Source of the DNA: Erysipelotrichaceae bacterium
GTDB lineage: Bacteria > Bacillota_I > Bacilli_A > Erysipelotrichales > Erysipelotrichaceae
DNA length: 64,000 nt
Direction of reading: 5' to 3'
NCBI GenBank assembly: GCA_017432005.1
Contig: JAFRKA010000003.1
Coordinates: 62,001 to 126,000, forward strand
This document shows positions 51,289 to 60,865 of the stretch, piece by piece. A program made the position numbers and the translations under genes. Under the pieces are notes generated by a model. That model saw only the letters and a list, made by a program, of their open reading frames with translations, did no database searches and was not told the DNA's origin. The stretch's first letter is position 1. Each line of letters begins with the position of its first letter.

Positions 51289-52322
51289 TGAACTTTGATG
51301 AGAAATACTGTCTAAAAATGTTTGAAAGGCTCCTGGCAACAGACAGCCCGACCGGATACTATGAACAGATCCAGAAAGAGATCTGTGCGATCATAAAGGA
51401 TCTCGGTTATGAATACGAAGTGACCCATAAGGGCGGTGTCATCGCTGACCTGGGCGGCAAAGGAAAGCCTCTGGCTGTCACAGCCCATCTGGATAACCTG
51501 GGTCTGATGGTCAGACACATCAACAGTGACGGAACGCTCAATGTCGCTCCGATCGGCGGACTCTTCCCGTTCTATATCGTGACCGAGAACGTCAGGATCC
51601 ACACCCGTGACGGCAAGACTTATACCGGCGCGGTCTGCCGCATCCCGAATTCGCTCCATGTCACGGAAGAGGAACTAACGATGGTCCTGCCTGATTTCCG
51701 TAAGAACGTCTGTGTCGTTCTGGACAACGATGTGAAGGATCCGGAAGATGTCAGGAAACTCGGTATCGAGACCGGTGACTATATCGCCCTTGAACCGCGT
51801 TTCACCGTTTCCAACGGTTACATCAAATCCCGTTTCGTCGATGATAAAGCCAATGTTGCGGTCTTACTGACAGCGATGAAGGCAATAAAGAAAAACAAGC
51901 TGAAACTGAATCGCAAAGTCTATTTCTATTTCTCACTTTATGAAGAGATCGGACACGGCACCAACTGGCTGCCGGAAGGCGTGGAAGATATCCTGGCCGT
52001 CGATATCGCACCGATGGGACCGGAACAGAATTCCCATGAGAAGAAAGTTTCGATCTTTGCGATGGATTCACGCTTCCCGTATCATGACACGATGACCAAC
52101 GAGCTCAGGAGCTGTGCCATCAAAGGAAAGATCGACTATGTCATGGACGTCTTTACGCCACATTATGGCAGCGATGGCGATGGTTCGATCCTGGCCGGCT
52201 ACGATATCAGACACGCAGCTATCGGTCCGGGCACAGCCAATTCTCACGGCTATGAACGTACCCACGTCGACGGATTAAAAAACACTTATGCACTGCTGAT
52301 GGAATATATCACGAAGAAATAG
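51285..52322 (+). CDS. M42 family metallopeptidase
   Basis: Cytoplasmic aminopeptidase of 345 residues (glutamyl aminopeptidase/TET type), a large oligomer that trims peptides. Metal ligands and catalytic residues are recognisable: TAHLDNLG (His and downstream Asp), SRFVDDKANVAVLL (bridging Asp), YEEIGHGTN (Glu-Glu), VDIAPMGPEQN and the late HYGSDGDGS with ligand His. The usual length is 340-360. Two ATG codons in tandem begin at 51285; GGAGGAA lies upstream. It overlaps the glycosyltransferase gene by four bases. Confidence 0.9.
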   Translation: MMNFDEKYCLKMFERLLATDSPTGYYEQIQKEICAIIKDLGYEYEVTHKGGVIADLGGKGKPLAVTAHLDNLGLMVRHINSDGTLNVAPIGGLFPFYIVTENVRIHTRDGKTYTGAVCRIPNSLHVTEEELTMVLPDFRKNVCVVLDNDVKDPEDVRKLGIETGDYIALEPRFTVSNGYIKSRFVDDKANVAVLLTAMKAIKKNKLKLNRKVYFYFSLYEEIGHGTNWLPEGVEDILAVDIAPMGPEQNSHEKKVSIFAMDSRFPYHDTMTNELRSCAIKGKIDYVMDVFTPHYGSDGDGSILAGYDIRHAAIGPGTANSHGYERTHVDGLKNTYALLMEYITKK

Positions 52323-52325
52323 AAT

Positions 52326-52835
52326 ATGAACACCGTACTGTTAGCCAATATACTTATGCTGGTAGGAGAAGGTATCCTCTTTTATGCGTCAAGCCGCAAA
52401 AACAAGAGAGATATCCTTTTGTCACAGATCGTCTGTCAGCTGTTCATGATCGCTGTCTGTTATCTGCTCAAAGGCTACAGTTCCATCGTCATGTCGGTGC
52501 TGTCCATCATCAGGAACATCCTATCCATAAAGAATATCGGCAGCCGTTATATCTCCTATATCTTCATTGCCTTGGCAATCATATTCGGGGTCATGTTCAA
52601 TAATAACGGTCTGTGGGGACTCATCCCGATCGTGGCAAACGTCACCCAGTCAGCTTTCATCCTCAGAAGGAGCTCCACCGCCAGACAGATCCGCCTGGCC
52701 TGTGCCTTCACCTCGTTTTTGTGGATCATCTACAACATAGAGATCAAGGCCTATACCGGTGCAGTGACCAACCTCATCAACGGAGCATCGTATCTGTATC
52801 ACGGTATAAAAGACAAGCCAAAAGAGAAAAACTGA
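52326..52835 (+). CDS. YgjV family inner membrane protein
   Basis: Small membrane protein of 169 residues with five hydrophobic helices. It begins LLANILMLVGEGILFYASSRKNKRDIL, has SIIRNILSIKN between helices, GLWGLIPIVANVTQS, and a helix SFLWIIYNIEIKAYTGAVTNLINGAS-like end (core LWIIYNIEIKAYTG). These match the YgjV/Imp-YgjV group, related by fold to PnuC and SWEET-like proteins. Function unknown. Three bases after the M42 gene, so probably in the same operon. Confidence 0.75.
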   Translation: MNTVLLANILMLVGEGILFYASSRKNKRDILLSQIVCQLFMIAVCYLLKGYSSIVMSVLSIIRNILSIKNIGSRYISYIFIALAIIFGVMFNNNGLWGLIPIVANVTQSAFILRRSSTARQIRLACAFTSFLWIIYNIEIKAYTGAVTNLINGASYLYHGIKDKPKEKN

Positions 52836-53011
52836 AATATTTTTTCAGAATCACGATTAAGATTGTTACAAAAGCCTTTAATGATGTAAAAAATATATAT
52901 CTATGACCGGTGATTAGCGTACAATCACAGATATCAACATCAAAAAGACCGAATAAGGATATTAAAAATTAAATATTAAGTATTAAAGAAGCTTTCATAT
53001 CATTCGTATTG

Positions 53012-53017
53012 TATAAT
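53012..53017 (+). promoter_or_regulatory. Candidate -10 box for the LRR surface protein gene
   Basis: TATAAT in an AT-rich 222-bp gap (52836-53057), 40 bases before the ATG. No good -35 at 17 bp. Nothing else is recognisable in this gap. Confidence 0.35.
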
Positions 53018-53057
53018 TCTCTTAGATATATAGAAAAATAAGTACAGGAGCATGGTC

Positions 53058-55556
53058 ATGAAAACTTCTTTTAAATTCACAACTATTTTTATAATGTTGT
53101 TTATGCTTGTATCATCAATAGGTGTCCAAAAAGTATGGGCAGATCCAGATTCAGAGCCAGCTCCGGAAGGCAGCTACATAACCTTCTCAAGCGATTCAGC
53201 TTTTACGGTAGCGTTGACGGGAAAAGACGGAAAATTATATAACGATGAAATGATTCAGTATTCAACTGACCTGATCGACTGGGAGGAATATAAAACCGTA
53301 GATCAGGCAATCCCGTCCAATTCAGAACACAAATTGTATTTTAGAGGTTTGGGGAACTCAAGGCTTTCTGATGGCACTGATGGTTATTCTACTTTTGTAT
53401 TAAACGGCACCGATATTTCGTGTACAGGGAATATTGAAACTCTTCTGAACTATAAGGACGTAATCGAGAACAAGCATCCGGCCATGGCCAGCTATGCGCT
53501 CGCTGGATTATTCGAAGGTTGTGCTGCTTTAATTGAAGCACCTACGCTTCCATCAACCACATTGGCAGACCACTGTTATCATAGTATGTTCAAAGACTGT
53601 ACGTCTTTAACAACGGCCCCGGATCTGCCTGCAACCACAATGGCTGATGGCTGTTATATGAAAATGTTTATGGGGTGTACCTCTTTAACTGCAGCCCCAG
53701 GTCTTGCGTCATCTGCACTAGATAAACACTGTTACAGCGAAATGTTCAGTGGCTGTACTTCGCTGGCTTCAGCCCCAGACCTGCCAGCCACCACAATGGC
53801 TGAGGGGTGTTATCTTGGTATGTTTGAAAACTGCACCTCTTTAACCGCAACTCCCGAGCTTCCTGCCGAAGAATTGGCGCAAGAGTGTTACTTTGTGATG
53901 TTTGGCGGCTGCACCTCTTTAACGGAAATTCCAGATCTTCCAGCAACAACCTTAGCAAATGGCTGTTATTCAAAGATGTTCAGTGGCTGCACATCTTTGA
54001 AAGTGTCTGAAACTTTAGGAGATGGCTACAGCATTCCTTACAGGGTCCCTTCTTCAGGCACAGGAACAGAAGGAAACAACTCTTTATTCAACATGTTTTC
54101 CGGCACTGGAGGATCCTTTAAAGGAACTCCTTTAATCAACACAACTTATTACTTATATAACCAAACACCAGCTCCGGAAGGCAGCTACATAACCTTCTCA
54201 AGCGATTCTTCGTTTAAAATCTCCTTGTCGGCATTCGATCAGAACGAATCGCCGATTGATCATTTGCTGTGGAATGGAGAAATTCAATATTCCACCAATC
54301 TGATCACGTGGAAAAAGTATGACACCTTAAATCAAATGATTTTATCCAATTCAGAAAACAAGTTGTACTTCAGAGGCATAAATAACACAAGGCTTTCCAA
54401 CAGCTTTGAAGCATATTCAAATTTTGTGCTAGACGGCACCGATATTTCGTGTACAGGAAACATCGAAACGCTCTTGGATTACCAAACGGTCATTGAAGGA
54501 AACGAACCCGCGATGGGCGAAAGCGCGTTCTTCGGACTGTTCAAAGGATGCACAGCTTTGATAGAGGCTCCGGATCTTCCAGCTATGACGCTGGCAATAG
54601 ACTGTTATCACAGTATGTTCAAAGACTGTACATCTTTAACATCGGCACCAAAACTCCCTGCTACAACATTGACTGAAACTTGTTATATGAAAATGTTTAT
54701 GGGATGTGCTTCTTTGACAGATATACCAATTCTTTCAGCAACCGATTTAAAAGGCGCTTGTTATTCACAAATGTTTGATGGATGTGTTTCGTTAAAGGTA
54801 TCTGAGACCTTAGGTAACGGATACAACATTTTATATAGGATACCAAAATCAGGGACAGGCACCGCAGACATGTACTCGTTATATAACATGTTTTCTAACA
54901 CCGGAGGAACATTTGTTGGGGAACCAGAGATCAATACCATATATTACTTATATGGCTCTGTGGCTTTAAGCGATTCACAAAAGCCAAAAGCAAGAGAAAA
55001 TCTAACTTATTCTAAAGAGGGAACGGAACTGATTACGGCTCCTGAAGTACTTCCAGAAGGATATGTAGGCGTTCAATACTCTATTGATGGAGGCAAGACT
55101 TTCTCAAACGCCATTCCTAAGGGCAACGGCGGCGATTATGCAGTTCTTACAAAATACATAGGTGACGATAAGCATAAAGACTGTGTTTGTGATGAACCTT
55201 TGATCGTTACTATACAAAATAAATATTACGGAGGAGGTTCATCCTGGGTCAAAAGATCTGATATTGGTATCATAATAATATTTAAAGCTTTTGCTCAAGA
55301 TCATCAGACCTTTAGTAAATTCATCGGAATAAAGATAGATAATTCAATATTGTATCTTGATATATCCTTGTATCATGCAACAAGAGGCAGTGTTAATGTT
55401 ACTCTAAATCCTTCATATCTTGAGACTTTATCAGTCGGCGAACATACCGTCACCGCTTATTTCTCGGACGGAGCAACAGCTACAGCAAACTTTGTAATTA
55501 AGGAAAGAACAAAACCGACGACACCTTCTTATGTAGCACCAAAGACAGGCAATTGA
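53058..55556 (+). CDS. Secreted BspA-like leucine-rich-repeat protein ending in APKTG
   Basis: Protein of 832 residues. The signal peptide is 1-28 (cleavage VWA/DP). Two copies of one unit follow: a beta domain (EGSYITFSSDS... to DISCTGNIETLL) and then BspA/DUF285-type repeats of about 22 residues with the pattern CY..MF..CTSLT.AP.LPATTLA. The first unit has about seven repeats and the second about five. After them come a short beta domain and a C-terminal X2/Ig-like module (YLETLSVGEHTVTAYFSDG) and the end PSYVAPKTGN. BspA-type repeats often mediate adhesion to host or other bacteria. ATG 53058 was preferred because ACAGGAG lies seven bases upstream. The APKTG end has no membrane anchor after it. 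Confidence 0.85.
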   Translation: MKTSFKFTTIFIMLFMLVSSIGVQKVWADPDSEPAPEGSYITFSSDSAFTVALTGKDGKLYNDEMIQYSTDLIDWEEYKTVDQAIPSNSEHKLYFRGLGNSRLSDGTDGYSTFVLNGTDISCTGNIETLLNYKDVIENKHPAMASYALAGLFEGCAALIEAPTLPSTTLADHCYHSMFKDCTSLTTAPDLPATTMADGCYMKMFMGCTSLTAAPGLASSALDKHCYSEMFSGCTSLASAPDLPATTMAEGCYLGMFENCTSLTATPELPAEELAQECYFVMFGGCTSLTEIPDLPATTLANGCYSKMFSGCTSLKVSETLGDGYSIPYRVPSSGTGTEGNNSLFNMFSGTGGSFKGTPLINTTYYLYNQTPAPEGSYITFSSDSSFKISLSAFDQNESPIDHLLWNGEIQYSTNLITWKKYDTLNQMILSNSENKLYFRGINNTRLSNSFEAYSNFVLDGTDISCTGNIETLLDYQTVIEGNEPAMGESAFFGLFKGCTALIEAPDLPAMTLAIDCYHSMFKDCTSLTSAPKLPATTLTETCYMKMFMGCASLTDIPILSATDLKGACYSQMFDGCVSLKVSETLGNGYNILYRIPKSGTGTADMYSLYNMFSNTGGTFVGEPEINTIYYLYGSVALSDSQKPKARENLTYSKEGTELITAPEVLPEGYVGVQYSIDGGKTFSNAIPKGNGGDYAVLTKYIGDDKHKDCVCDEPLIVTIQNKYYGGGSSWVKRSDIGIIIIFKAFAQDHQTFSKFIGIKIDNSILYLDISLYHATRGSVNVTLNPSYLETLSVGEHTVTAYFSDGATATANFVIKERTKPTTPSYVAPKTGN
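53157..54208 (+). repeat. Internal duplication in the LRR surface protein gene
   Basis: A 41-bp run is identical at 53157-53197 and 54168-54208. A 25-bp run is identical at 53404-53428 and 54433-54457. Nearly identical stretches also mark the first repeat of each unit. The two units start 1011 bp apart (337 codons), in frame. Confidence 0.8.
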
Positions 55557-55563
55557 TCACACG

Positions 55564-55589
55564 AAAGCATCCTGATCAAGGATGCTTTT
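55564..55589 (+). terminator. Terminator after the LRR protein gene
   Basis: AAAGCATCC / GGATGCTTT stem with loop TGATCAA, ending in T4, eight bases after the stop. Confidence 0.75.
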
Positions 55590-55727
55590 AAGTATTGTAG
55601 AAATTAACTGTTTTGCCAGAAACCAGGACTTTTCGTATAAATTAAGGCTGGATAAAGACCGGCTGCTGAGCGATCATCTTGAAGAAGACTCAGAATTAAA
55701 TAAAATAGTTATTGGGAGGTTATATTA

Positions 55728-56702
55728 ATGAAGAAAATTATTACCTTATTGATTGCCTTACTGATGACCGTCGTTATGGCGGGCTGTCAGAAACAGATCA
55801 CTGCATCTATCAACTATAGTGATATGAATGAGAACGGTGGCGGAATGCAGGCAGAGATGCCGGCAAAATCCACCCTGAAGGATCTGTTTGATGAATTAGG
55901 CAAAGGCACAGATTTCACTTATGAACTTGACGCTGACGGTTATATCACGACCATCTGCGGTAGAGGAAACGATGAATTAGGTTACTGGGAGATCACCCTC
56001 AACGGCGATCCGATCGATGACACCATCGGCAACATCGCCATCAAGGAAGGTGACAACTGCAACATCGCTTATATTCCTAATCAGGATAACGCCATTGTCG
56101 GTGGCTGGGAAGTTGCAGAAGTAGGCAGAACCGAATTTGAAGCTGATGAAGAAGAGATGTTCAAGAAGGCTATGGAAGTCGTCCTTGGCGAGACCTATGA
56201 ACCGGTATGTGTTCTGGCTACTCAGCTGGTAAGCGGAATGAATTATGCTTTCCTGGCACGCGGTACCACAGTCACTGAGACTCCTGTATCCAACTTCTTC
56301 GTCGTCACGATCTACAAGGATCTTGAAGGCAACGCTTCACTGAAAGGCATCTCTGAGATCAACCTGTCAGATATCCATACCCGTGCAGATGTTGATGAAA
56401 ACATCCTCGGCGGTTGGGAAGTCAGAGACAGCGGCAAGCCTGGTTCATTAGGTTCTGCTGAAGCACAGGCAAGCTTCGACAAAGCTTTAGAGAAGAACAT
56501 CGGTGTCGGATACAACCCGATCCAGATGCTGGCTACACAGCTTGTTGCCGGAACAAACTATAAAGCTCTGGCACGCGGTTCAGCCATGGCTGTCGATGAC
56601 AAGCCTGAGCTGTATGTCATGACCTGGTATGAAGACCTTGATGGAAACAGCCAGTTCACTGATATCCAGAAGTTCGATCTGAATTACTACATTTCCGAGT
56701 AA
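55728..56702 (+). CDS. Lipoprotein with DUF4430 domain and two cystatin-like repeats
   Basis: Surface lipoprotein of 324 residues. Lipobox VMAGC with Cys20. Residues about 45-118 fit DUF4430 (transcobalamin-C-like): STLKDLFDEL, then GYITTICGRG, GYWEITLNG and IKEGDNCNIAYI. Then come two copies of a roughly 100-residue unit at 124-213 and 228-318. Each opens GGWEV and later reads ATQLVSGMNYAFLARG or ATQLVAGTNYKALARG. The Gly-Gly start and Q-x-V-x-G loop are the two contact sites of cystatins, so a cystatin fold is likely. Protease inhibition is only an inference. GGGAGG precedes ATG. Convergent with a lipoprotein gene across a shared terminator. Confidence 0.75.
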   Translation: MKKIITLLIALLMTVVMAGCQKQITASINYSDMNENGGGMQAEMPAKSTLKDLFDELGKGTDFTYELDADGYITTICGRGNDELGYWEITLNGDPIDDTIGNIAIKEGDNCNIAYIPNQDNAIVGGWEVAEVGRTEFEADEEEMFKKAMEVVLGETYEPVCVLATQLVSGMNYAFLARGTTVTETPVSNFFVVTIYKDLEGNASLKGISEINLSDIHTRADVDENILGGWEVRDSGKPGSLGSAEAQASFDKALEKNIGVGYNPIQMLATQLVAGTNYKALARGSAMAVDDKPELYVMTWYEDLDGNSQFTDIQKFDLNYYISE

Positions 56703-56710
56703 AAGAAAAG

Positions 56711-56750
56711 ACCCTGTATCACTGATATTAGATCCTGATACAGGGTTTTT
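56711..56750. terminator. Bidirectional terminator between two lipoprotein genes
   Basis: 11-bp perfect stem ACCCTGTATCA / TGATACAGGGT with a 14-base loop. T4 on the right and an A-rich flank on the left serve both strands. It abuts the stop codon of the leftward gene. Confidence 0.85.
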
Positions 56751-57252
56751 ATTCACTCATCGATTCAACAAGTTTGAGACAGTATTCTTCAAAGCCCTTC
56801 TGTTTCTCATAGGAGGCAAAGGAGAATTCCTGATACTTGTCTTTATCTTTCTTCCAGTACAGGAAGGTCCACGGTCCGCCGTTACCGGAATCAGTGTATT
56901 CCTGTCTGGCAACGACCTTTCCTTCGATCAGATAATCAAAGAAGAGATCCCAGTCATCGGCCGTTAATTCCTTACTGCCGGAGACCGTGATATCGCCTTC
57001 CGTTAAAGGCCAGTGATCACCTTCTCTTTTTTCATGATAGAAATACATTTTGTCTTCCTTAGTGTAGAAGCGATAACGCTGAAAATACGGCGGATCAGTT
57101 GAACCGTCATAGGTAAAATAGAAGTCTGTGATGTCATCGATCTTGATGTCTTCTCCGACTTTCAGTTCTTTCTTGCATCCTCCCAGTCCCAGTATGAGCA
57201 TGGTACACATCAGCAGTGACATGAGTATTTCTCCTTTGTGTTTTATATACAT
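56749..57252 (-). CDS. Lipoprotein of unknown function
   Basis: Small lipoprotein of 167 residues. The lipobox LGGC gives Cys26. The mature part is beta-rich with many Tyr, Trp, Asp and Lys (ITDFYFTYDGSTDPPYFQRY, GGPWTFLYWKKDKD) and no known domain. AGGAGGG precedes the ATG by seven bases; a second ATG at codon 11 also has GGAG upstream. It starts 11 bases after the stop of the hybrid kinase gene on the same strand, so they form an operon and it may supply signal sensing outside the cell. Confidence 0.7.
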   Translation of the reverse strand: MYIKHKGEILMSLLMCTMLILGLGGCKKELKVGEDIKIDDITDFYFTYDGSTDPPYFQRYRFYTKEDKMYFYHEKREGDHWPLTEGDITVSGSKELTADDWDLFFDYLIEGKVVARQEYTDSGNGGPWTFLYWKKDKDKYQEFSFASYEKQKGFEEYCLKLVESMSE

Positions 57253-57263
57253 CGATATCCCTC

Positions 57264-59912
57264 CTAATCTCTGATCAGGCTTTCCAGTGTTTCAAACAGC
57301 GCTTCCGGCTGAACAGGCTTGGACAGATGGGCATTCATGCCAGCCTGCAGGGAACGCTGCACATCTTCATCAAAGGCGTTGGCGGTCATGGCGATGATCG
57401 GAACGTCCTTGGCATATTTCTTTTGTGAGGAGCGAATGATCCTGGTCGCTTCAAGACCGTCGATCTCCGGCATGCGGACATCCATGAGGATGGCGTCATA
57501 GTAGCCTTCCTCGTGCTGTTCGAACATGTCTACAGCGATCCTTCCGTTTTCAGCGACATCCACTTTCATCTGGTATCTGTCTAAGACCATGACCATGATC
57601 TGGGCATTGATCTCCACATCTTCTGCCAGCAGGATATGACGCCCGGTGAGATCGGCTTTGTTTCTTTCAAGGATCGCATTGCGTCTTTGCAGTGCCGATC
57701 TGAATTCTTCGATGACCGCCGAAGCAAACAGCGGTTTCGGGATGAAACTGTCGACCCCGGCTTCCAGGGCTTCCTCTAAAGCGTCGTCCCAGCGGTAGGC
57801 CGTCAGGATGATGATGGCTGATTCGTTGCCGACGGCCTTGCGGATCTGCCTGGCCGTTTCGATACCGTCCATCCCCGGCATCTTCCAGTCGATCAGGATC
57901 AGGTTGTAGTCTTCCCTTCGCGCATGATTCAGTTTCACTTTCTCCAGCGCAGCCTTTCCTGAATCGCAGTATTCACAGCTGATGCCGGCTTTCTTCAAGA
58001 CCAGTTCGGCGTGTTTACAGGCGATCGGATCATCATCGATGATCAGAACACTCATTTGTTCCGGAGCGACTTCAACGATGTCCGTTTCATGTTCAGAGCG
58101 CTTCGAATCATCCAGTGTCACCGTTATTGTAAAGGTCGTACCTTTGTCTTTTTCGCTCTCGACAACGATATCGCCATTCAGTAATTCAATAATGTTTTTA
58201 CTGATGGCCAGACCAAGCCCGGAACTGCCGTATACCGTCGTATTGGATGTGTTCTCCTGCGCGAAAGGGTCGTAGATGTGCGGCAGGAATTCCTTACTGA
58301 TGCCGATACCGTTATCGGAGATCGTAAATTCCAGGGTGGACTTGCCGTCGAACTGGGCTTTGCGTTCAACTGTCAGATCGACCTTGCCGCCTTCCGGAGT
58401 GAACTTGACGGAGTTGCCCAGTATATTGATCAGGACCTGACGCAGTTTAGTATCATCGCCGATATAGTATTCATCGATATCGGAATTGATGTGGCATTCA
58501 TAGTGCAGCCCCTTATCCAGACACTGTCCGGAGATCATCGTGTTGATAGTCTCCAGCAGTTTGGAGAAAGAGAACTCTTCGTGTTTGATGACCATCCTGC
58601 CCGATTCAATGCGGGACATGTCGAGGATGTCGTTGATGAGGTTGAGCAGATGGTCTGCCGAACCGCCGATCTTTTCCAGATACTCTTTTGTCTTCTCCGG
58701 TGTTTCCGGATCGTTCAGGGCGATATTGTCGAGACCGATGATGGCGTTCATCGGTGTCCTTATCTCGTGTGACATGTTGGAGAGGAAAGCTGTCTTGGCT
58801 TTGTTGGCTTCCTCGGCCGTCTTGAGAGCATTGCTCAGGATCAGCGACTGTTTGAGCAGCTGTTTCTGTAAGGCCAGACGTTCATTGAGCTCTTCCTGCT
58901 TGCCCCGCAGTTCAGCCTGAGCCGTCTCGTTTTCCAGCTGAAGCTTCGCGCTTTTTCTGGCCTGGGCAAAGATGAAGCCGAACATCACCAGCATCGCTCC
59001 TACCGTGACAAGTGACTGGATGATGCTGCGGGTGATCATGCCTTCCGAGATCGAAGAGATCCGGTCGGAGATGACGCTTTCTCTGATGAGATATGTCAGC
59101 ATCCAGTCGGTGTTTCCGACACCCACATAGCTTAAGGTCTCTCTGATGTCGTTATAGGTGAAAGATACTTCGTTGTTCATGCCGTTCTGGAACTCTTCCT
59201 GGAAGCGTTCATAGGAATAGCCTTCCTCGATCTGCGCATTGCGCATTGCTTCCAGCAGATTGTCTTCAGCTGCCAGACCGCCTAAGACCGTATCGGTCAA
59301 AGCCACACCGTCACGGGTGTAGATATTGCAGAAGGTCGTATCGTCTTCGTTGGATCCCATGGAGAGTCCTGAGAGCATCTCGTCCATGTCGATCTCCATG
59401 AAGCAGACTTTGAGTTTCTTGTCGTTGAAATCAAGATCGACTGGAACGGCGATGACGACTTTCTTGTCCTTGCTGTTGAGATTGAAGATGGAGATCTCCG
59501 GTTCTGAGAGTGTCGTATGATCGAAGTGATATTCACTGATGTTGTCCTGTGTTCCCAGTGAGGTATAGATGAGACCGTCGGTATCGACAAAAGCGAACTT
59601 GTCCAGCGTATAGAGCCTCTTCATCCTGGCCTGATAGGCCTGCAGGTGTTCCATATCGCTGAGGTCGTTTTCTTCCATGAGTTCTACAGCTACCCTCAGA
59701 TCCCTGATCTTGTTCTCGAGGTTGTTTTCCACGACCTGTTCTCTTCGTCCGGCCAGTTCATCAAGATAGAGAAGCGAAACGGTGCGAACTGCTTCCTTAT
59801 TGTCTTTGCGGGCTTCACTGCCGATCCAGAAAGTACCGGCAATGAGAATCAGAGCCAGTATGATCGTACCGATTATGGTTATCGTGGTGGTATTGTTTTT
59901 CCTGCCGTCCAT
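57264..59912 (-). CDS. Hybrid sensor histidine kinase with two receiver domains
   Basis: Membrane kinase of 882 residues. Helix 1 is about 11-30. An extracytoplasmic dCache-like sensor spans about 35-290 (AFVDTDGLIYTSLG, YVGVGNTDWMLTYLI). Helix 2 is about 297-317 and a coiled linker 320-370. The HisKA domain has SNMSHEIRTPMNA with phospho-acceptor His382. The HATPase has NILGNSVKFTPEGG, DNGIGIS and SSGLGLAISK. Two REC domains follow with acceptor Asp in LILIDWKMPG and AILMDVRMPE. ATG 59912 was chosen because the longer frame begins with TTG upstream of TATAAT (59936-59931 on this strand) and TTGTTT at -35. Output is phosphotransfer to an unknown partner; c-di-GMP proteins lie nearby. Confidence 0.92.
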   Translation of the reverse strand: MDGRKNNTTTITIIGTIILALILIAGTFWIGSEARKDNKEAVRTVSLLYLDELAGRREQVVENNLENKIRDLRVAVELMEENDLSDMEHLQAYQARMKRLYTLDKFAFVDTDGLIYTSLGTQDNISEYHFDHTTLSEPEISIFNLNSKDKKVVIAVPVDLDFNDKKLKVCFMEIDMDEMLSGLSMGSNEDDTTFCNIYTRDGVALTDTVLGGLAAEDNLLEAMRNAQIEEGYSYERFQEEFQNGMNNEVSFTYNDIRETLSYVGVGNTDWMLTYLIRESVISDRISSISEGMITRSIIQSLVTVGAMLVMFGFIFAQARKSAKLQLENETAQAELRGKQEELNERLALQKQLLKQSLILSNALKTAEEANKAKTAFLSNMSHEIRTPMNAIIGLDNIALNDPETPEKTKEYLEKIGGSADHLLNLINDILDMSRIESGRMVIKHEEFSFSKLLETINTMISGQCLDKGLHYECHINSDIDEYYIGDDTKLRQVLINILGNSVKFTPEGGKVDLTVERKAQFDGKSTLEFTISDNGIGISKEFLPHIYDPFAQENTSNTTVYGSSGLGLAISKNIIELLNGDIVVESEKDKGTTFTITVTLDDSKRSEHETDIVEVAPEQMSVLIIDDDPIACKHAELVLKKAGISCEYCDSGKAALEKVKLNHARREDYNLILIDWKMPGMDGIETARQIRKAVGNESAIIILTAYRWDDALEEALEAGVDSFIPKPLFASAVIEEFRSALQRRNAILERNKADLTGRHILLAEDVEINAQIMVMVLDRYQMKVDVAENGRIAVDMFEQHEEGYYDAILMDVRMPEIDGLEATRIIRSSQKKYAKDVPIIAMTANAFDEDVQRSLQAGMNAHLSKPVQPEALFETLESLIRD

Positions 59913-60005
59913 CTTTGTGTCTCTATAGTAATTATATTGGTTTAAGCTATTCAAAACAAAATCACGCTCAGGGTCAGTTATAATAGTATTCAGAGGACAA
60001 TCATC

Positions 60006-60764
60006 ATGGAAAGAAAAAGAATATCATTTGGAAAAATAGTACTACTGATCCTGCTGGTCATCCTGCTGGCTGTGGCAGGAGCCGCTTATTATGTCTATAA
60101 GACCGTCAACAATTACGGTCAGTATGAAAAGTATTTTGTCGATTATGAGAGCGAACTGCAGAAATACGAAGGAAGCCGTTTCGAGGATTTCATCACCTAC
60201 GAAAAGAACAACAACATCTTCCGTTATGAAGTACCGGCTGTCTATTTCTACAAGATCATCAACAAAGAGAGCATGGCCGATTATCTGGGTGTTCCGGAAG
60301 ATTTTGAACTCTGTGATGTCGCCGTCGTACCGGATCTTCACAATATGAAAGCGAAGATCTATGTCGGTTTCAAATATAAAAACATCATTCATTCCGTCAT
60401 GGAGATCAACAGCGATATCGTATATGCGCAAGACAAGAACCGCATGGAGCTGCGCTTCTCTGATTACTATCTGATCAACGACAAAGTCATGGAGTATGCG
60501 AAAGACTACATCGACATCCCGAAGGGCGATCTGATGTTCACGCATGAATTCCCGACTTTCGTGATCTACTACCAGATGCCTGACTTTAAACCGGAATTTG
60601 TTTCCGACCTCGAATGCGACGGTGAATACATCAGAGCGAAGTACGATATCAAAGCTGCTTTAACAAAATATAAAGAAGAGAATTACGATAAGAATTCCCT
60701 GTCGGAGAAACTGGATGCCGTCTGGCTGGAAGTCAGACAGGCCGGCGTTCCTTTCGAACAGTAA
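60006..60764 (+). CDS. Membrane-anchored extracytoplasmic protein of unknown function
   Basis: Protein of 252 residues. It starts with basic residues and one strong membrane helix (IVLLILLVILLAVAGAAYYVY, about 12-32); the rest is soluble, rich in Tyr, Asp, Glu and Lys, and predicted outside the cell. No domain recognised. There is a run of beta strands (AVYFYKII, AKIYVGFKYKN, FVIYYQMPD). TATAAT lies at 59979-59984 and AGAGGA ten bases before the ATG. It is divergent from the hybrid kinase, sharing its upstream region, and ends in its own terminator. Confidence 0.65.
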   Translation: MERKRISFGKIVLLILLVILLAVAGAAYYVYKTVNNYGQYEKYFVDYESELQKYEGSRFEDFITYEKNNNIFRYEVPAVYFYKIINKESMADYLGVPEDFELCDVAVVPDLHNMKAKIYVGFKYKNIIHSVMEINSDIVYAQDKNRMELRFSDYYLINDKVMEYAKDYIDIPKGDLMFTHEFPTFVIYYQMPDFKPEFVSDLECDGEYIRAKYDIKAALTKYKEENYDKNSLSEKLDAVWLEVRQAGVPFEQ

Positions 60765-60770
60765 AGATGA

Positions 60771-60799
60771 AAACACTGCCTGAAACAGGCAGTGTTTTT
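60771..60799 (+). terminator. Terminator after the anchored protein gene
   Basis: 12-bp stem AAACACTGCCTG / CAGGCAGTGTTT with loop AAA, then TT, seven bases after the stop. Confidence 0.85.
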
Positions 60800-60865
60800 G
60801 ACCGTTACTATGTTAAAATTATATAAACAGTGGTTTTTGTATGCACTGACAGAGAAAGGATCTAA

